Assembly: GCF_011075055.1 (NCBI RefSeq)
Contig: NC_058143.1
Coordinates: 15,019,057 to 15,083,056 of the forward strand
Source of the DNA: Mangifera indica
Lineage: Eukaryota > Streptophyta > Magnoliopsida > Sapindales > Anacardiaceae
Length of the DNA stretch: 64,000 nucleotides
Direction of reading: 5' to 3'
A program made the position numbers and the translations under genes. The notes beneath the pieces were generated by a model. That model searched no databases. It was not told the origin of the DNA and saw nothing but the letters and a program-made list of their open reading frames with translations. Of this stretch, positions 22,380 to 37,200 are shown one piece after another (the stretch's first letter is position 1; every line of letters begins with the position of its first letter).

Positions 22380-25300
22380 TAGATAGAGATTTAGAATTTA
22401 GAGAGAGAGAGAGACATTTTTTTTTATTTTTTTAAAACTTATTTTTTTATTTTGCAAGGAATGTTTATGTTTGGGTTGGGCTTTTCTTTTCAGTTTTGAT
22501 TTCATTAATCACAGGTAGGAGATTCCCAGCCGTCGGATTGCTTTTTCTCTTCCTGATTCACTACAGTTGCTGACTTTAATCTTTTTTTTTTTTTTTTCTC
22601 GAAATTTTCTCATGAATATTAAATACTATATAACAAATAAAAACTTTTTTTAATAATTTGGAAATATTATTTTTATAATAACAACTAAATTCCTTTAATC
22701 TATTTTGCCGGCAAAAGACGTGAAAAGATATCCAAACATGGAACATCTTAATGCCTATAGTTTGATATATCAAAATCATGTCTCGTAAATAAAATACATA
22801 ATGGACAAAGTTGCCCCGAGTTGACCGTTATCTTTACCTATTACATATAAAATATAAAATAAAAATAAATAAATGATAAATTATTCAATAAATAAGAGAA
22901 CTTATTTTTATATTTTTATAACTTATCACTTTCAATACTTACGTTTTTATTTTACCTAAATTTATCATGTGAAATACACTTATAGATCCGAAATTTTGAT
23001 AATGTGAGATTTTTAACTTAATCATTTGACAAACATATTCGGTTTTATAATTTTGATGGCATTCACTCAGATATCTAAGATGCATCTTTGGATTCCAAAC
23101 TGTGATGAAACTTCATCTGCATGCATGTAAAATTGTTGGTGAAAAGACTTTTCTTTCAAAAATATTTTTTTTTAAATTTTTTAATCTAAATTGATCGATC
23201 TAAGTTAAGACAAGGATTAAACATCTTAGTTGTATAAATATGCAATCCCCTCAATGTCATAACTATACGCTATTAAGAGCGTGCGTAGAAAAAATCTCAC
23301 CTACATCCTCTCATAACAAATTTCCCATACATTGCTAAATTAAAGATTTTGGCATTACAAAGGAAAATTATAGTTAAATCTCTTAGAGTATAAATCCATC
23401 ACTTATCGTCTCATTTTCAAAGTTTAGCATATGCATCGAATGTTATTCAAATTTCAACATTAAACCCAAAAATTGTCAATCTAAATCTTAAATCCGTACA
23501 AATCTATTTAATTATCTGCAAATACTCTCAAACACAATGAATTTATACAAATTCACAATTTAATCACTAAAAAGCCCACAAAATTCATAATTTTCATTCC
23601 TAAACCAAAAATACTAACTTTCAACCATAAATGAAAAAAATTCATATAAAAACAATATTTCGTCATAAATATATAAAATGAACGAAATAAAAGGTCATAA
23701 TCAATCTTTTCGTCTATTTTTATATTGAGTTGTGATTTGAATATTCAAATCAAGTTTAATGGCCTTGACAAAGTGGATCGATGGTGAACAAGAGTAATGG
23801 TGGAGAAACACAATTGAGAAGACGAATGAGATGGATGGAAAACAATTCTTGTAGGGTTTGGAGGTTGATTGTTCTTGGATTTTAGTCAAAAATCAAATTG
23901 AAACCAAGTTGAAATTTTGAAAATGAAAGACAATGGCCTCAAAATTCGATTTATATCCTAGAGCATTTTCATTAGTATGTAATCTATTGGCTAATATTTA
24001 GTCCTTATATTCTTGACTAATCTTATATAACCCCTAAATCTATGGTTATTTTTAATAACCCTTAAAATAAGGATAGCCTTATTATAATAAAAATCAATAT
24101 TTAAAAAAAAAAAATTGGTATGTTTCATAATTTAGTTTGTATATTTTTTTATTACATATTTTAAAATAATGTTATGTACATAATTTTTATACAATTTTGT
24201 ATATAAATAACGATATATTATTATGTAATTAGATAATTAAAAATTAAAGACAAATCTACACTTAATTATAATATGACACATCATTATTTATATATAAAAT
24301 TCTGCATATGTTTTTATTATATAGTTAAAGTTACAATTTTATGTCTCACTTTCTCGGCTGAGGTCAGTGGCATTGACATGCAACAAAATAAAATGCTATT
24401 TACGAATATGTAAATTACTATTAAAAGTAGACCCATTTTTAAATATTCATCAAATTATTTGTTATGATTTATAAAAGTCAACAAATAACTAAACACGAAT
24501 ACTTCTACTTGTAACACTCTATGAAATGATCTAAATCCGAAACCAAAGTGACAGTTATTTCGGTTTACAGGAGGGAAACCGTCCATTTTCTCTCGTACAA
24601 ACTTCTAAAAGTCTATTCTTTCATCATTCTTTTCTATTCAACAAGTCAATGGTTGGTGATGGAAGTCCACCCAGGAGAAAACAATGTGATGTGGACTAAA
24701 ATAATTGAAGAAGAATGAAGGTAGAGAGCAAGTACAGAAGAGCTAAGGGTTAATAAAATTAGTAGGATGTTAGAATTTTAAATCTCTGTTATGTTTGTGA
24801 AACGCTTATCTATCTGATATAATAATTGTAAATTTGACCTACCTGGTAGAGAGCAACTTTTTCCAGAAAACTTGAATCTTAGAACAGGTTTGTATTTCCT
24901 CCATTATGGTACTATGTCACTGTTCTTCATCTTGGGAAGTATTATCTCAAAGATCCAAGAGAGCGATCTGGCCTCGCGGCATCGGCAATCGCTGTAAGCA
25001 GATTCTTTTGGGTGTAGCTTGAGGGCTTTTGCACTTCCTTCTGAATTGCAGAACTTGGCATTGAATCAGAATTTGCATTCTCTTGTTGTTCAATTATGTT
25101 GCAGGCTTTAATTTGCTCTGTCGCTCTCTTGGTTGTTGTTCTTGCTGTGTTGTTGTAGCAAATTTCTCAGTGTACTTACCTGCATTAGGCTGACTAGTGT
25201 TCCGATGCTAAAACCTCTCTTCTAAATGATTATTTTCAATTAATAAAATTAACCTCAAATTTTAAAGATGAAACCTAACACGTTATTAAACTTTATTTAA

Positions 25301-25561
25301 TGAACCTTAAACTTACACTAATATTATTCATTTAAATCATAATATTTTAAGTATATTAAATTTATTTTTATTAATCATTAAAATACATTTGTATTACTTA
25401 ATTATTTAATTACCAAATTTTATTTAAATTAAAATGATAGATGTCGGTTCATATTAAACAATTTTTTAAAAATAGATTGATATTATTGGACATTTTACGA
25501 ATTTTTTTACATAATATGACTACATGTAACGAGAAATAGTATTGAGAAGATAAGATATAGA
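22380..25561. other. Intergenic DNA, no gene recognised
   Basis: The part next to 22371 is presumably promoter and 5' UTR of the AHL gene, with a GAGAGA tract at 22401-22412. The rest is AT-rich. The open frame 23701-23889 is low-complexity. Around 24.6-25.2 kb the composition is less AT-rich, as in a leader or a decayed gene, but I could not find a coherent frame. Confidence 0.45.
24175..24325. repeat. AT-rich foldback repeat, copy 3 of 5
   Basis: It shares the AAAATTAAAGACAAAT core and the flanking arms (TATTATTATGTAATTAGATA; ATAATATGACACATCATTAT) with the copies near 5.5 and 45.45 kb. Ends are approximate. Confidence 0.5.
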
Positions 25562-25890
25562 TAGAGCTAGATTCGAGTTCAAGTTTCTCAAATAAGCTCG
25601 AACCTGAAACTTCAATAATTTTGGGCTCGAGCTCGACCTTGAGCTTTGGAGTATTTAACTCGTTAAACTCGTAAGTTAAAAATTTTGATACAAAACGACG
25701 TTATTTCGACTAATATGTATTAAAACAACATCGTTTTAATAATGAGTTAGTTAAAAGTTCGAGCTCAAATCAAACTCGAGCTTAGCTCTTCTGAAACGAG
25801 TCGAGCTCGAGCTTATTTGAATAGAGCTTGAGCTCAATTTCATACAAATCGAATTGAGTTCAAGCTTGATTTGGTTCGAATCCAGTCTTA
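25562..25890. mobile_element. hAT-type MITE, GGCTCGAGC family, diverged copy 3
   Basis: A 329-bp older relative of the copies at 15.0 and 15.5 kb. Ends are TAGAGCTAGATTCGAG and TTCGAATCCAGTCTTA. Flanking 8-mers GATATAGA and GACATAAA match at 6 of 8. Internal blocks such as GGGCTCGAGCTCGACC, CAAAACGACGTT and AACAACATCGTTTT are retained. The lower GC content fits decay of methylated CpG sites. Confidence 0.75.
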
Positions 25891-26421
25891 GACATAAATG
25901 ATATGGTAGCCTTCGGTAACAATCTCTTTATTTGAGAATCTCAGACATAATCTAGTACGATAGTTAAATCATATATCATATCATGTATCGAGTATCGTAT
26001 TGTATGATATAATTTTAAAAAAATTAAATAACAAAATTTTAATTAATAAATTATTATTTTGAAAAATATTATAAATACTTTTACAAATTTAAGATTTTAT
26101 ATATATATATCTTTACTATATCATCGTTTTCTCTGAAAAATGTACTGATTTATATTATATGATATAGTAATTATATTATAATAATTCAATATACCTTATG
26201 ATATACATTGTATGATATGTATAATATATTTTAGGATTCTTATAACTATGTGATCTAGTTGTGATATATTAAGGTTGAATAAAGTCTACATTGTTCAGCG
26301 TAATGGTTAACTAAATCTGTTGCAACCATTTCTTCTTGCCCTTGTCATGACACAGCAAAGTTTCTTTTTATCAACCATAGAACGCAGACGCATCAGCGTT
26401 TAAAAGCATAATCTGGACAGA

Positions 26422-26605
26422 TCACAACTCAAATGGCACCTCTTCGCAAGTTGATTTCTTTGTTGCAGCCAAAAGATCATTATCTTCATCTGCAAGGCTG
26501 AAAATTTTCAGCTTGTAGCTTTTCATAATCAGATACACTAGGGCCTCCAAATTATTCGTTGAATAAAGCTCCCCACAAAGAATGCAAAATTTCCCAACTT
26601 TTCAG
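26422..26605 (-). other. Unidentified open stretch, possible exon remnant
   Basis: The minus strand has an open frame of about 60 codons ending at TGA (26422), including FCILCGELYSTNNLEALVYL and SLADEDNDLLAATKK. Its composition looks protein-like rather than random, but I do not recognise the family, and an overlapping frame (26538-26774) is also open. It could be the last exon of a decayed gene. No start or splice context was confirmed. Confidence 0.25.
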
Positions 26606-27016
26606 AAATTTCACAATCCCATTTCAAAGAACACAATTGAAAAACCTCAACGGACTCGAGGGCAGAAGAAGGAGGGAGAAGGTGGTCGCTGAACATCTTG
26701 GAGGGCAACATGGACCGGTAAGAAACAGGAAGCGACCAGTATGCACCAACAATTACAAGATATATTAGCGACATTAGCCTAAAGATAATCTCTTCAAGCT
26801 ATAGCATGTCTTACGTAGGGGACATGAAAATGATTGATCCCTTGTTGCATTAAGTTTTACTATTCCCTACAAAGTATCAATAAATCTATGGAGGTTATGA
26901 AAATATTAAAACCATTTTAACATTCCGGTAGAATATTAAAGTTTTGCACTGACTTGAAGAGTGTGTTTGCTTGACAAATTAATTAGGTTCGTAATTGGTA
27001 TTTTCATTGAGAGATA

Positions 27017-27430
27017 ATGAACGAAGAGGTTGTGGAAACCATGAGGGGTGTGGAGGAAAGCTTCAAGCAACACAGTGATGGACAAATAGCCAAATATACT
27101 GAGTTGATGAAGCAATACATGGCGACTACGGACATGCAACTTTCCGAGTTAGGCCAGCAATTACAAGATGTGACTGGCAGGAGAGTTTGGAGTCTTTCTG
27201 AAGATGCTTCGGGTTGATGTGCTGAAATTTCGCGGTGTTGATGTTAATAACTGGATTTATAAGGTCAAAAAGTTTTACAACCTACATTGGGTTGTTCATC
27301 ACATTCGACTGAAGATGGTTCCCTTTTGCGTGGAAGGAGAGGCATATGGTACTACCAGTGGCCCAGAGCAGAAACTCATAACTTTTTTACTGTGTCTCAT
27401 ACTTATATTTGAAATACCTTATATTTGAAA
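27017..27430 (+). pseudogene. Degenerate Ty3/gypsy-type gag fragment
   Basis: Two overlapping frames, 27017-27217 and 27204-27428, together resemble the start of a plant Ty3/gypsy Gag. A charged coiled N-terminal part is followed by FRGVDVNNWIYKVKKFYNLH and MVPFCVEGEAY, which correspond to the F-x-G-x-D-x-x-x-W-I and L-E-G-E-A blocks of retrotransposon Gag. The frame change near 27210 and the loss of similarity after about 27400 show it is broken. No LTRs, protease or polymerase were seen nearby. Confidence 0.6.
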
Positions 27431-28100
27431 TCGTAATATACTATCACATTCTGTAGTTTCAATGTTCATGCAGGTTTACTGTATGCTAACTTCCTAATAG
27501 TCTTAGACAAACATGGTAATACTAACGTTACCGCCCGCATCCCACTATTACAACTTGGAGTGACAGTGACAATCATACGCTGGTTTGCTATGCGGGGAAA
27601 TATAGCCATTTATTTCAACTACTTGAACACATTCTTGATGAGTCTTCTGATGGGCTTTTGCAGTATGTTGTTAAGTAGAAGTCAGGTACGGAGATATGGT
27701 TCATGAAAAAGAAATAGAAGACCCACATACTTTACTCAAGCAATGCACGCTGCAGAACTAGATGGACCTTGAGATATAGATTGAATTTCAAACCCATGTG
27801 GAAGAAGAATCCAATAGTAATGTCAACCTACAAAACATGTTCTAAATCTCTAGTCTCAAATAATTTCATTTCTTAGAATTCAGAATTTGTTTTCATAAGA
27901 TTCGGAGGTAGCATATTTCTTTGTCATCTTCAGAATAAAGAGGTGGAAGTGGTTCAATATGATGCTTGTGGCTCCTCCATTTTGTGGGATTTCAGCAAGT
28001 AGTGCCTTACTTCAAGATAGCTATGGCTCTAGTCAACAAAGAGTAAATCTTCAACTTTATGTTGCATGGGGATCAAAGTTATCCCTGTTTGAATAAATGA
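27431..28100 (+). other. Spacer between gag remnant and myosin 3' end
   Basis: No frame is recognisable. It may contain further decayed retroelement sequence following the gag remnant, but nothing I can identify. Confidence 0.35.
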
Positions 28101-28128
28101 ACTATTTATCTAATATAAAGAATGAACA

Positions 28129-28262
28129 GCCCTCCAAAAAACATCCAAAATCTTCGAAGTTGTAAGCTTGAGTCTACACCTTCACGATCAAAAATGCTAG
28201 CCCTCCAAAATCTTGGAGGCTGTAACCTTTGGTCTACACCTTCACAGTCAAGAGATGCCAGC
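28129..28262. repeat. Imperfect ~65-bp tandem duplication near the myosin 3' end
   Basis: Two diverged units each contain CCCTCCAAAA, then an AAAATCTT...GTAA block, then GTCTACACCTTCAC. They lie just 3' of the myosin stop codon, in its probable 3' UTR on the minus strand. The open frame across them (28122-28313) overlaps the last myosin exon on the other strand and is not a gene. Confidence 0.6.
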
Positions 28263-28284
28263 AAAAAGAATCCTTCCATGTTGA

Positions 28285-31200
28285 TTAATCAGACAGAGGC
28301 AACAAGAAACTAAACCCTGAATTCTCGCGGATAAGAGGAGGTGGTTCAATGTCAGAGATGTCAATTTGTTCCATTGATTTTGATAGGTCATCTACTGAAA
28401 ATGGAATGCTGCAGCATAACAAATTAAGTAGTAAGAGGTCAGTGACATCCACAAGGAAATGATGTAGGTAAGGGCCGAAAGGCAGCTTGGAAGAGTGTCT
28501 AGCAACAATGGGAAACCAATCAAATTATGCATAGCCTTTCTCACTGTCATCTAAATTTTTTATCAAACATTTCAGCTATATAGTGCAACTCTCAACTAAA
28601 TGTTAAAACATTCAAGTTAATTTCCAAATAACTACATGATGAACATGGTTTTTTCTGCCTTAGTTTTCAAGGTACTTTTCAACGAGAAATCCAATAAAGT
28701 AGCCAAGATATAACAATAGTTTAATAAAATGGAAAACGAACAAAAACATAATTGGAGGGAAGAAAAAATTTGACACATTGTTAACGTCATTTACTAACCT
28801 TGAATCATCATCCAACAGGAAGGAGCTGCTAACTGCATTGTTGGAATCTTCTGTCATCAATACCCTCATATTGGATATAACCTACAAAACAAACATTAAC
28901 ATGGCTGCAGTCAGTTTAGATGAATGTCTACCATACCAAGGAATTTTTTTCAGTCCATTCCATGAGATAAAGATGACTCTAACCTAGTCTGAGTAATGGT
29001 ATGCATAGACAACTTACATCTGGAGACACACTATGTGTGCCATACTTGTCATCCCAGTACATTGTACTGATCCGATATAGCTGCTGTATGCTAAGGACCT
29101 GTCAATAAAAATTAATTTGATTGAAATTCGGAAAAGAAGAGGGCACAGAAACAACTTGCTAATATTTGATAAGCATCACGCACTGGGCAGAGGTCATGGC
29201 TTATTTCGTCCAGTGTCTTCTTCGATTTTTGATGTATGACCTGAATTGGAAAAAGGTAACATTTAAGAAAATTTCCTCTCCTCTTACTTTTCCTCGTCAC
29301 AACAAGTAATAAAGAACAAATGGAAAGCTAAGATTAGAATAGAAACATACAAGAAACCCAATGGCCTGCCTTATATGCTTGAGCTCATCCCAGGCTAAAC
29401 CTGCATACTGCACTCATTTTTTGCTTGTTTTGTTAATACAATAAGTAAATAATGAAGTAAAGCAGCAGTTCAATAAAATCACCTCATCTGTTGCTTTATA
29501 ACACCAATGCTCCAATTCAGCCAATCCAGCTTTAACGTATTCACCATTACTAAACGAACAACACTCTCTCCTCAGCAAAAGGCTGAAACCAAGAAAGTGG
29601 TGGGAGATATAAAAGACAAGAGGAACTTGTACCTTCAGTACTAAAATGATCCAAAAGCAACAATAGAATCAAACCTGTTGAAAAGTTGAACATTGATGAA
29701 GGAAAATATTTGAGTGAAGACCTTACGAACTAAAAATGGGGGTACCTAGTACAAGATATCAAAAGTTAGACAAAAGATTTGCTGTGAGAATCAGGTTTAA
29801 AAAAAAAAAGAAACTAGGATATTCATGATGGATCTCTAGAAAATGAGCGAAACAGGAAAGCTATAAAGGAGGAGTAGAATAAAATTAGGTCTAACTAACA
29901 TAATTAATTTTCAAAGTGTTTAAGAAGTTTTCAAGGCTCTTCACAATCCCTTGCCAGTGTGCAATTAAAGCTTTCTGGGCTGCAGTGTTAGCAACTGAAC
30001 GTGATGATCCCTTGACTAAGCTTGCTCTGGATGTTCTTGGTGCCTATTTCATCATATTCAAATTAAAATTTAAAGAGTTTAGATTGGAAGGAATGTTTTT
30101 CTAATTCCAGATTCAGAGAAGCATATACACAATGATCATTTTTAAAGAAAAATATTATACCTGGATGCACAGCCCAAGTAATGGAGAAATTTCTTTCTTC
30201 AAATTATCTCGAATCATTCCATAAATCTTTTCAACATAAGCTGTAAGCTGCTGTTTGAAAAGCAAAGCTGGGTACTTGGCTTCAACTTGCCTTAAGGAAT
30301 CCATTCCACCACTTATGCTACCGTTGATCAAGGAAAGATTAACCCCTTGTGGAGACCCACGAAAACTCTTAAAAATAACATTCAATCGCATTAGTTGAAA
30401 TAAAGATACTTTACTAAATGAGTAATTGATTCTAATGGAGAAATTTGTACTTGTGTCATCCTCCCAAATAGTGTGGCTGATGATGATCGACGACGTTGGG
30501 GAGTCATTCCAGCTGCACCACTGGCTTTCAATGTTCGCTGAAGTAGCAAGAGCAGTGTAGAGGCATTGGATAACCAGTAGGCCAAAATATCATTGTTATC
30601 TTGAGTCTGAAATCCAATATATAACATTCAAGTTCAAACTAGATTTGATTTTTAGAATAGTTAATAAAATATTATACAAGCGCAGAAAATTGGATAGTTC
30701 AAACCTCAATAGCATTGCCAATGGTTTGAATAATGCGGTCAAATACGCTTGTTCTCTCAACTTCAAAAGATCTCCACTGCAAGAGGCATTTGTATATGAT
30801 ACAGGCAGCGATGGGCCGGTTCCTAGAAAAACCTAGGTGTTGTGCAATACAACGAATGAGCAACTCCTGGTTCTCTTGTTGTTTCTCATTTAGTGATTTT
30901 TGTGGTTTATCCTCTACTTCTGAAGGATCTCTATTTATTGAAGTGCTATGTAGATCCTGTTCCCATATATAGACTTATCAACAACAAAAGTAGGCAAGCA
31001 AGAACATTTGGGTAAATCTTATAGTATAATTTTCTCTCCTTGCTTTCAATGAAATATATAGTTATAAGAGCTCCACTTACAATAGATGTCTTAGTATCCA
31101 CTAACATATGACCACTCTCAGCACTCCTCTGCAAATTTTTTAGAAAACGTGAAGATGTTTAAACCTTCTAGATAACAAATACTTAAATTGAAAATTTAAT

Positions 31201-34200
31201 ACTTTATTTCCTCGAGTACCTGTAATATTGATCTAGATCGTCCTGAAAGGAACTTGTTGGGTGTCATGGACACAGCCTGTTGCCGTAGTACTTGATTCTC
31301 TGATTCTAAATTGGTCAACTTCTCTTCTAGCCTAATTGTGGTAGTGTAAAATTGAATTACATTAGAAAAGTTTTAAGTAGTGAATCATTTCATCCACAAT
31401 ATAAAGTTAAGCATCACATTTTATATTAAGTAGAAACAGATTACACGATTTGTATTTGATTCAAATTAGTGATGAAGATGAATCAAATAGAGTGAGAGAA
31501 AGTATACTACCTGGTCAATGATTCCTGGAGTTGCTGAACTTTTTTCTCTGTTTCTTCTAATTTTTTCTGTCTTTCTTCACTTGTCTCTTGGACTTCGTTG
31601 TATTTTCTTTCAGATTCATCAGCTCTTTGTTTTTCTGATTGCAATGAATCCTACAGAACCACGACTGTCTGAGATTGGATGATTATGATCAACTTCCAAC
31701 ATAATACAATGAGCTGTATTTAGACCCATAGCAAACTGATGAAAACTCATACATTGACTCTTAATGGTTCTACTAACGTCCTAACGCATTAAACAAATCT
31801 TGAACGTAGGTTTCCAACTTCTTACTTTGACAAGAAAAACAAATATAGAACTTCAAACCTCTCCCTTTTTGATAGCATGACAAAACAATGCTAGCTGCAA
31901 TATTATGTAAATTGAACATTAATTTTTGGGGAAAAAAAGTAATGTAATGTTGTTTTTGTAAATTTGACCGGTTAAAACTTACAACTCAAGATCAATCTCA
32001 TTCTTGCACTGCATGGAAGTTTCAAATCTTAATGTGAAAGTAATTGCCACTGAGGTGTTCTAGAGAAAAATGTTATGACTGAATATAATATTTATCTTTA
32101 AGAGAAGGTTTCACCTTACTACATGAAAGTGAAGATGGAATCAATTTATATGTCAAGGAAATTATTACTGAATATACAGAGTCATTTTATCAAAAGAAAT
32201 TTAGTACTAATCAATGGTTGAACCTCTTACCTTTAGGCTCTCCACTTCTGCTGTTAGCGACTCAACTTTTTTGGTATCTTCAACTACAACTTGGGTTTCT
32301 TTAATAACAGGAGGTACTTCTTCAATAGCTTTCTTTGCAGCCTCTTGTTCCTTGATAAGCAATGCCTTTGTTTCTTCAACTTTCCTCTGCATTTCTTGCA
32401 ATGAGTTCTGCAACTTTGTTACCTCTTGTGTCTTTGCTTCTTCTAAGTCTGTCTGCATGCATATTTTTAAGCCTTGATACATGATTTAATAGAAAAGTAA
32501 TTGAAAGATTTTGAAGTTGAGTAATAAATTATGAAACATAGACTTCTAATAGAAAAGGCTTATGTTATCTATTGGCTTCTTTTTTTAATTATTATACCAT
32601 AATGTGATGTCTACATCAAAACATAATCATTACCCGTAAACGTTTCTCCAACTGTAAACGCCATGTGAGTTCCTCGACATGTTTCTCAAGCTTATCTTTT
32701 GCTTCTTTGAGTGCACCTGTTTCCCTTGCAGCCTGCAGGAAAAAAAAAAAGAGATGGATGTTTTTACTAGAAGTCAAAATGAGCTACATATATATGAAGT
32801 GCCAACTTACAGTTGAGAGGATATATGCTCAAGGTACACTTTAGACAAAAAATTGAAAAGATGTCCACGCTTGCTTTCTCTTTCAACATGAATTGTTTGT
32901 TCTCTCTTTTAGCATTTCTTAGAAATTCCACGACCGATTTCTAATTTTCTTTTGAATAATAGTTTTCATTTTGTTTAATATTAAAGATTTCTCCATTAAT
33001 GTTCATAATTTTCTTGAAATAGATAAATGCAATTGTTATAGGCTTATTTTTGTTGGACTAGAATGATTCTACCCCCTCATCCCAAACTCCAAATACACAA
33101 CAAAAGGTTGGTAGTACCTCAAATTGATTATCAGCTAAAAGGTCTAGCCCTCTATGCAAAATAGTGTTTCAATGTTTAATACAGGAGTAAATTGTATGAA
33201 ACTATATCAAAAAAGTTATTCTTTACCGACCATTTTGAGCTTCCTGAGCTCTCTCCGAGCAATTCTACCTCTCCATCTTGTCTGTGCAAAAATTGTTCCT
33301 CTCTTGAGCTTCTTATAATATGAAGTAGCTTTATGGCAACGCCACCGGGCCTATAGTTTTCATTTATCCGTAAAAAGGGAACAGTTATAAACAACTGGAT
33401 ATGCAAAGAAAAATTAATAATTCTAGCAATATGAATGCTAAGGTTGTAACCTGAATAATTATTGAAGCTTTAGTTTGTTTCTTGTATCTGAATTCTTTAC
33501 GAGCAGCCATTGCCCTTAAACCTGTTTGCAAGGAAAGTGCCAAAACATGGAGTTTCTTATAAGCTTTTCTGGCTGCATATCTTCGTACATTCTTCTGAAT
33601 TTTCACAGCAGCTGCCTCCTTCTTCATGCCATCAAAAATTTTGCATGCCAGTCTTCCTACAAGTCATCCAAATGCATGCAAAAGTAAATTAGAAAAGGAA
33701 ACTGATTTACCATTAACAGATGTCCTGAACAGCTTTGTGAAAAGACAAAATAAATGCATCTTTTATTAAGAGAACTACTTGCCCCATAGTGACAGCAATA
33801 AATGCAGTCACAGAACCTAATTTATGCAATAAATTGTTCAGATGACTCACCCCTGCACACAGATTGCAAAACCACAGTAGCCTCTCGCAATGCAATAAAC
33901 CGTTTACGAGCAATATGAGTTCGTACACGCCGCTGGATGGTTTTTGCAGCATTATTGAGTACTTCAGCTCTCCGTGCATCTAATTCAGCCATTTGACCAG
34001 CTCTTAAGAATACCTTTGTTTTACCTATCTACACAGTTATTTCCAAGGCAAATAAAATAAATTCTTATGAGTCAGGTATTGCATTTAACATATCTAGTGC
34101 AACTCAGAGAACAAAATATTATAAGCAGTCCCACAAGAGAACAAAATATCATAAGCAGCTCTACAAGGCAGCACAGAGATATCTCTTATATTACCTGATA

Positions 34201-37200
34201 TCCTTGAAGCCCTATCTTTTCCAAAATCTTTTTGCAAGCAACCTTTTCATCATAGCTGCTCACAGATGCATTAACAAAGGATATTATGCATGTTAGTTCA
34301 TTTATGATCAGAAAATAGCCTTTTGATACAAAAAAATAGAGGTCGTCCCCTAGGGTTGAAGAACCGGTAGCACAGGGGCTGTAAGTTTAATATAAAAAAA
34401 TTCAACTAGAAAGTCAAACCCAGCTACACACTTCTATTGTCAAACAGCTTATAACTTGTTTTCTTTTCTTTTTTTTCTGCTTAACTGCAATGTTAGGAAA
34501 AAAGTGACTTACTTTCCTTCCAAAGCCTCAGTGGCAAGAAGCCCAAACCGGTTGATGAATTCAAAGAAGGGACGGCGAGTAGGGTATCCAGCACAACTGA
34601 TTCTGATTGCCTCTAAAACACCCTACAGAGAAAGCCATCAATAATAGCTAAACATGAGAAAACTATTTAAGAACTCAAAATCATCTCTTTCATTCCAGAA
34701 ACCAAAGTAAAACTGAAAGAAGAAAAATATATAAATATAAGAAATTGTACTCACACCACAACGCAGCTGTTGCATAATGTTTAGATTCTCAAATATGGCA
34801 GGTTTAAGAAGGTTGTTTGGCTTTACACATCTGATGTAGTGGGGTTCTGTAGAGTTTAATGTATCCATTAATTGTTGTAGTTGTACCTATATAATTTTTA
34901 CACCATAAAAATGCAATTCTTCAGATTCTTGCAGCATAAAAAGGATTTGCAGTGTTTTTTATAAGTGGCATAAGACAGTACATATAGACTCTGGTTTTCA
35001 TCAACTTTCACATGAGAACTACCTTAAAGCGAGAACCAATTGAAGAAAACTTGGAAGATTTAGATGTCTCTTCTGGAAGTGGTGGGAAAAGTCCAGCTAC
35101 AAAAGAACATTTGGAAGCACTCAACAAATCCTGATGTTCAGGAACCACATAATCCTTATTTTTGTCCAAAAAATGATTAGATTGATACTGGACCTGTAAA
35201 GAAATGTTATTAAGAAAAATAACTTGAATAGTCAAACAATTCATACCAACAACTTTTCTGGTGATGGAATTTTGTATGTTTGGTAAAACTTTGTTTGTTG
35301 AACATACCTCTCCAGCATAATGAGAAATGGTAAAATCTATACGAGACAATTTTGGCTTTATAAAGCGCTTATTACTTTTGAAGGTCTGGTAGAGCTTATT
35401 TGCAAATGTTTCATGTGTCGATTTTGGAAACATGCTGTAAACAAAGGTAAGATTACAAAATGAGAAAAGTAATATGACCATCAAATAGGAGCTTGATTCT
35501 AGAGTCTTTCATCCTACAAGTTTCATATTGTTTCAAAATTTTGATCAAGAGAAAAACAAAGGAACAACAGTTTAAATGTAAAACATATAGTGAATCACAG
35601 CCATGTTTCTTTGAAAAGAGAAAATGGAAAAGAAATTACCAAGCTTCATCGAGGAGAGCGATAATTCCACTTGGTTTCTGCAAAAATTTAAAAAAAAAAA
35701 AGTGTAAGACTAGAACTAGAAAACAAGATTTGAACTACAATTCTTGTAGCCAACCCATTTAATCATGAGAAAGGCCAAGTTGAGTATTGTGGGCTCCAAA
35801 AGAAGCAATAAATTTGGAATTGTGAACTCTTCCCAACATCCCTTCCCCAATTCCTCAACCATAATAAAAATATGAACTATAGATGTTTGGAGAAATTTTT
35901 CCAGTAAAAATAATGCATCTTTTTTGCCTGATAAATAAAGCTTACTTTGTTAAAATCATAGATAGAATTCTTTTGCAAAATTAAGAGTAGAATTATTAGT
36001 GAAAACATAAAATGATGAATAACTCTTGCCAATTGTTCGATCTATCATTACATGCTAAGAAAGTGCCAGAAACCAACTTGCATGAACAAAAAAAATGTAA
36101 CTTAATACATAAGCCATACTAAAATGTAAAGAGACATAAGCCATATGAGGTGCTATTGTCGAAAAGCCCACAAGCAAGGAAGATTCACTAGTCAATCATC
36201 CTCCATGGAAATTATTGCCACTGAGCTTGGAAATTTAATAACTGTTAGAAATCCAGTCAAATATTGAATATTCCTATCTTTGAAAATCTAGTTGACTAGA
36301 CTAAATATGAAACTGTTGAAATAATTGGAAGACTAACCACGCTTTCATGCCCAAATCCTTGTTGTCGTTACTTCTCAAATTTAGCATCTTTAGACTCATG
36401 ATATTTATATATAGATCAGATATGAAAAGATATGTTAATAAAAAGCTGACTGGCTATACAATTGAAGTATAGACTAGGCATTTAGGTTCATACAGATGTC
36501 AGCGTTCATTTAAGATCTAGAAGCCGTGGAATTAGGTTCAAAATAAACAATGAAGAATTGAGTTGTACAGGAGAAAGAGGAATAACCTTTTCAATAAGAT
36601 CCAAAACATCTTGATTATCAACAAACTCAATGTAGCTCCAATTAATCTCTTCTTTAGTGTACTCTTCTTGTTCCATCTTGAAGACATGCTGAAAGACATT
36701 GCCAAACTCTTCAAGTACAAGTTACTAATTATACAGTAGTTCAAATGGCAAATAGTTTTTGAAACATTTACCTGATTGAAATGCTGCTGCAACTTCTCAT
36801 TGGTGAAATTAATACAAAATTGCTCAAAACTGCACAAGTGGACTATGGTAAACTAAGTTTCATGAAATATTAACCCAAATCTTAATAGGTAGTATCCTAC
36901 AAGATCTTCAATGTGACATCTTGTTGATGCATATAGTGTTTAAAAATTGTTACCTGTTATGCTTAAAGCTCTCAAAACCATAAATGTCAAGGACACCAAT
37001 GAGAGATTTTGAGTTAGGATCTTGTCCAATGGAGTTATTAATTTTATCCACCAGCCTGTGCATATCAACAAATATATATTAGCATCATATCTTAATCTCA
37101 ATTCTCATTCCAGTACATAAGTGTTGTAGTAATTGTAGTACAAAAATTAAGCACTGATGTATTTTATTGCACAATTACATTTACCAGTCAAATAATCGAG

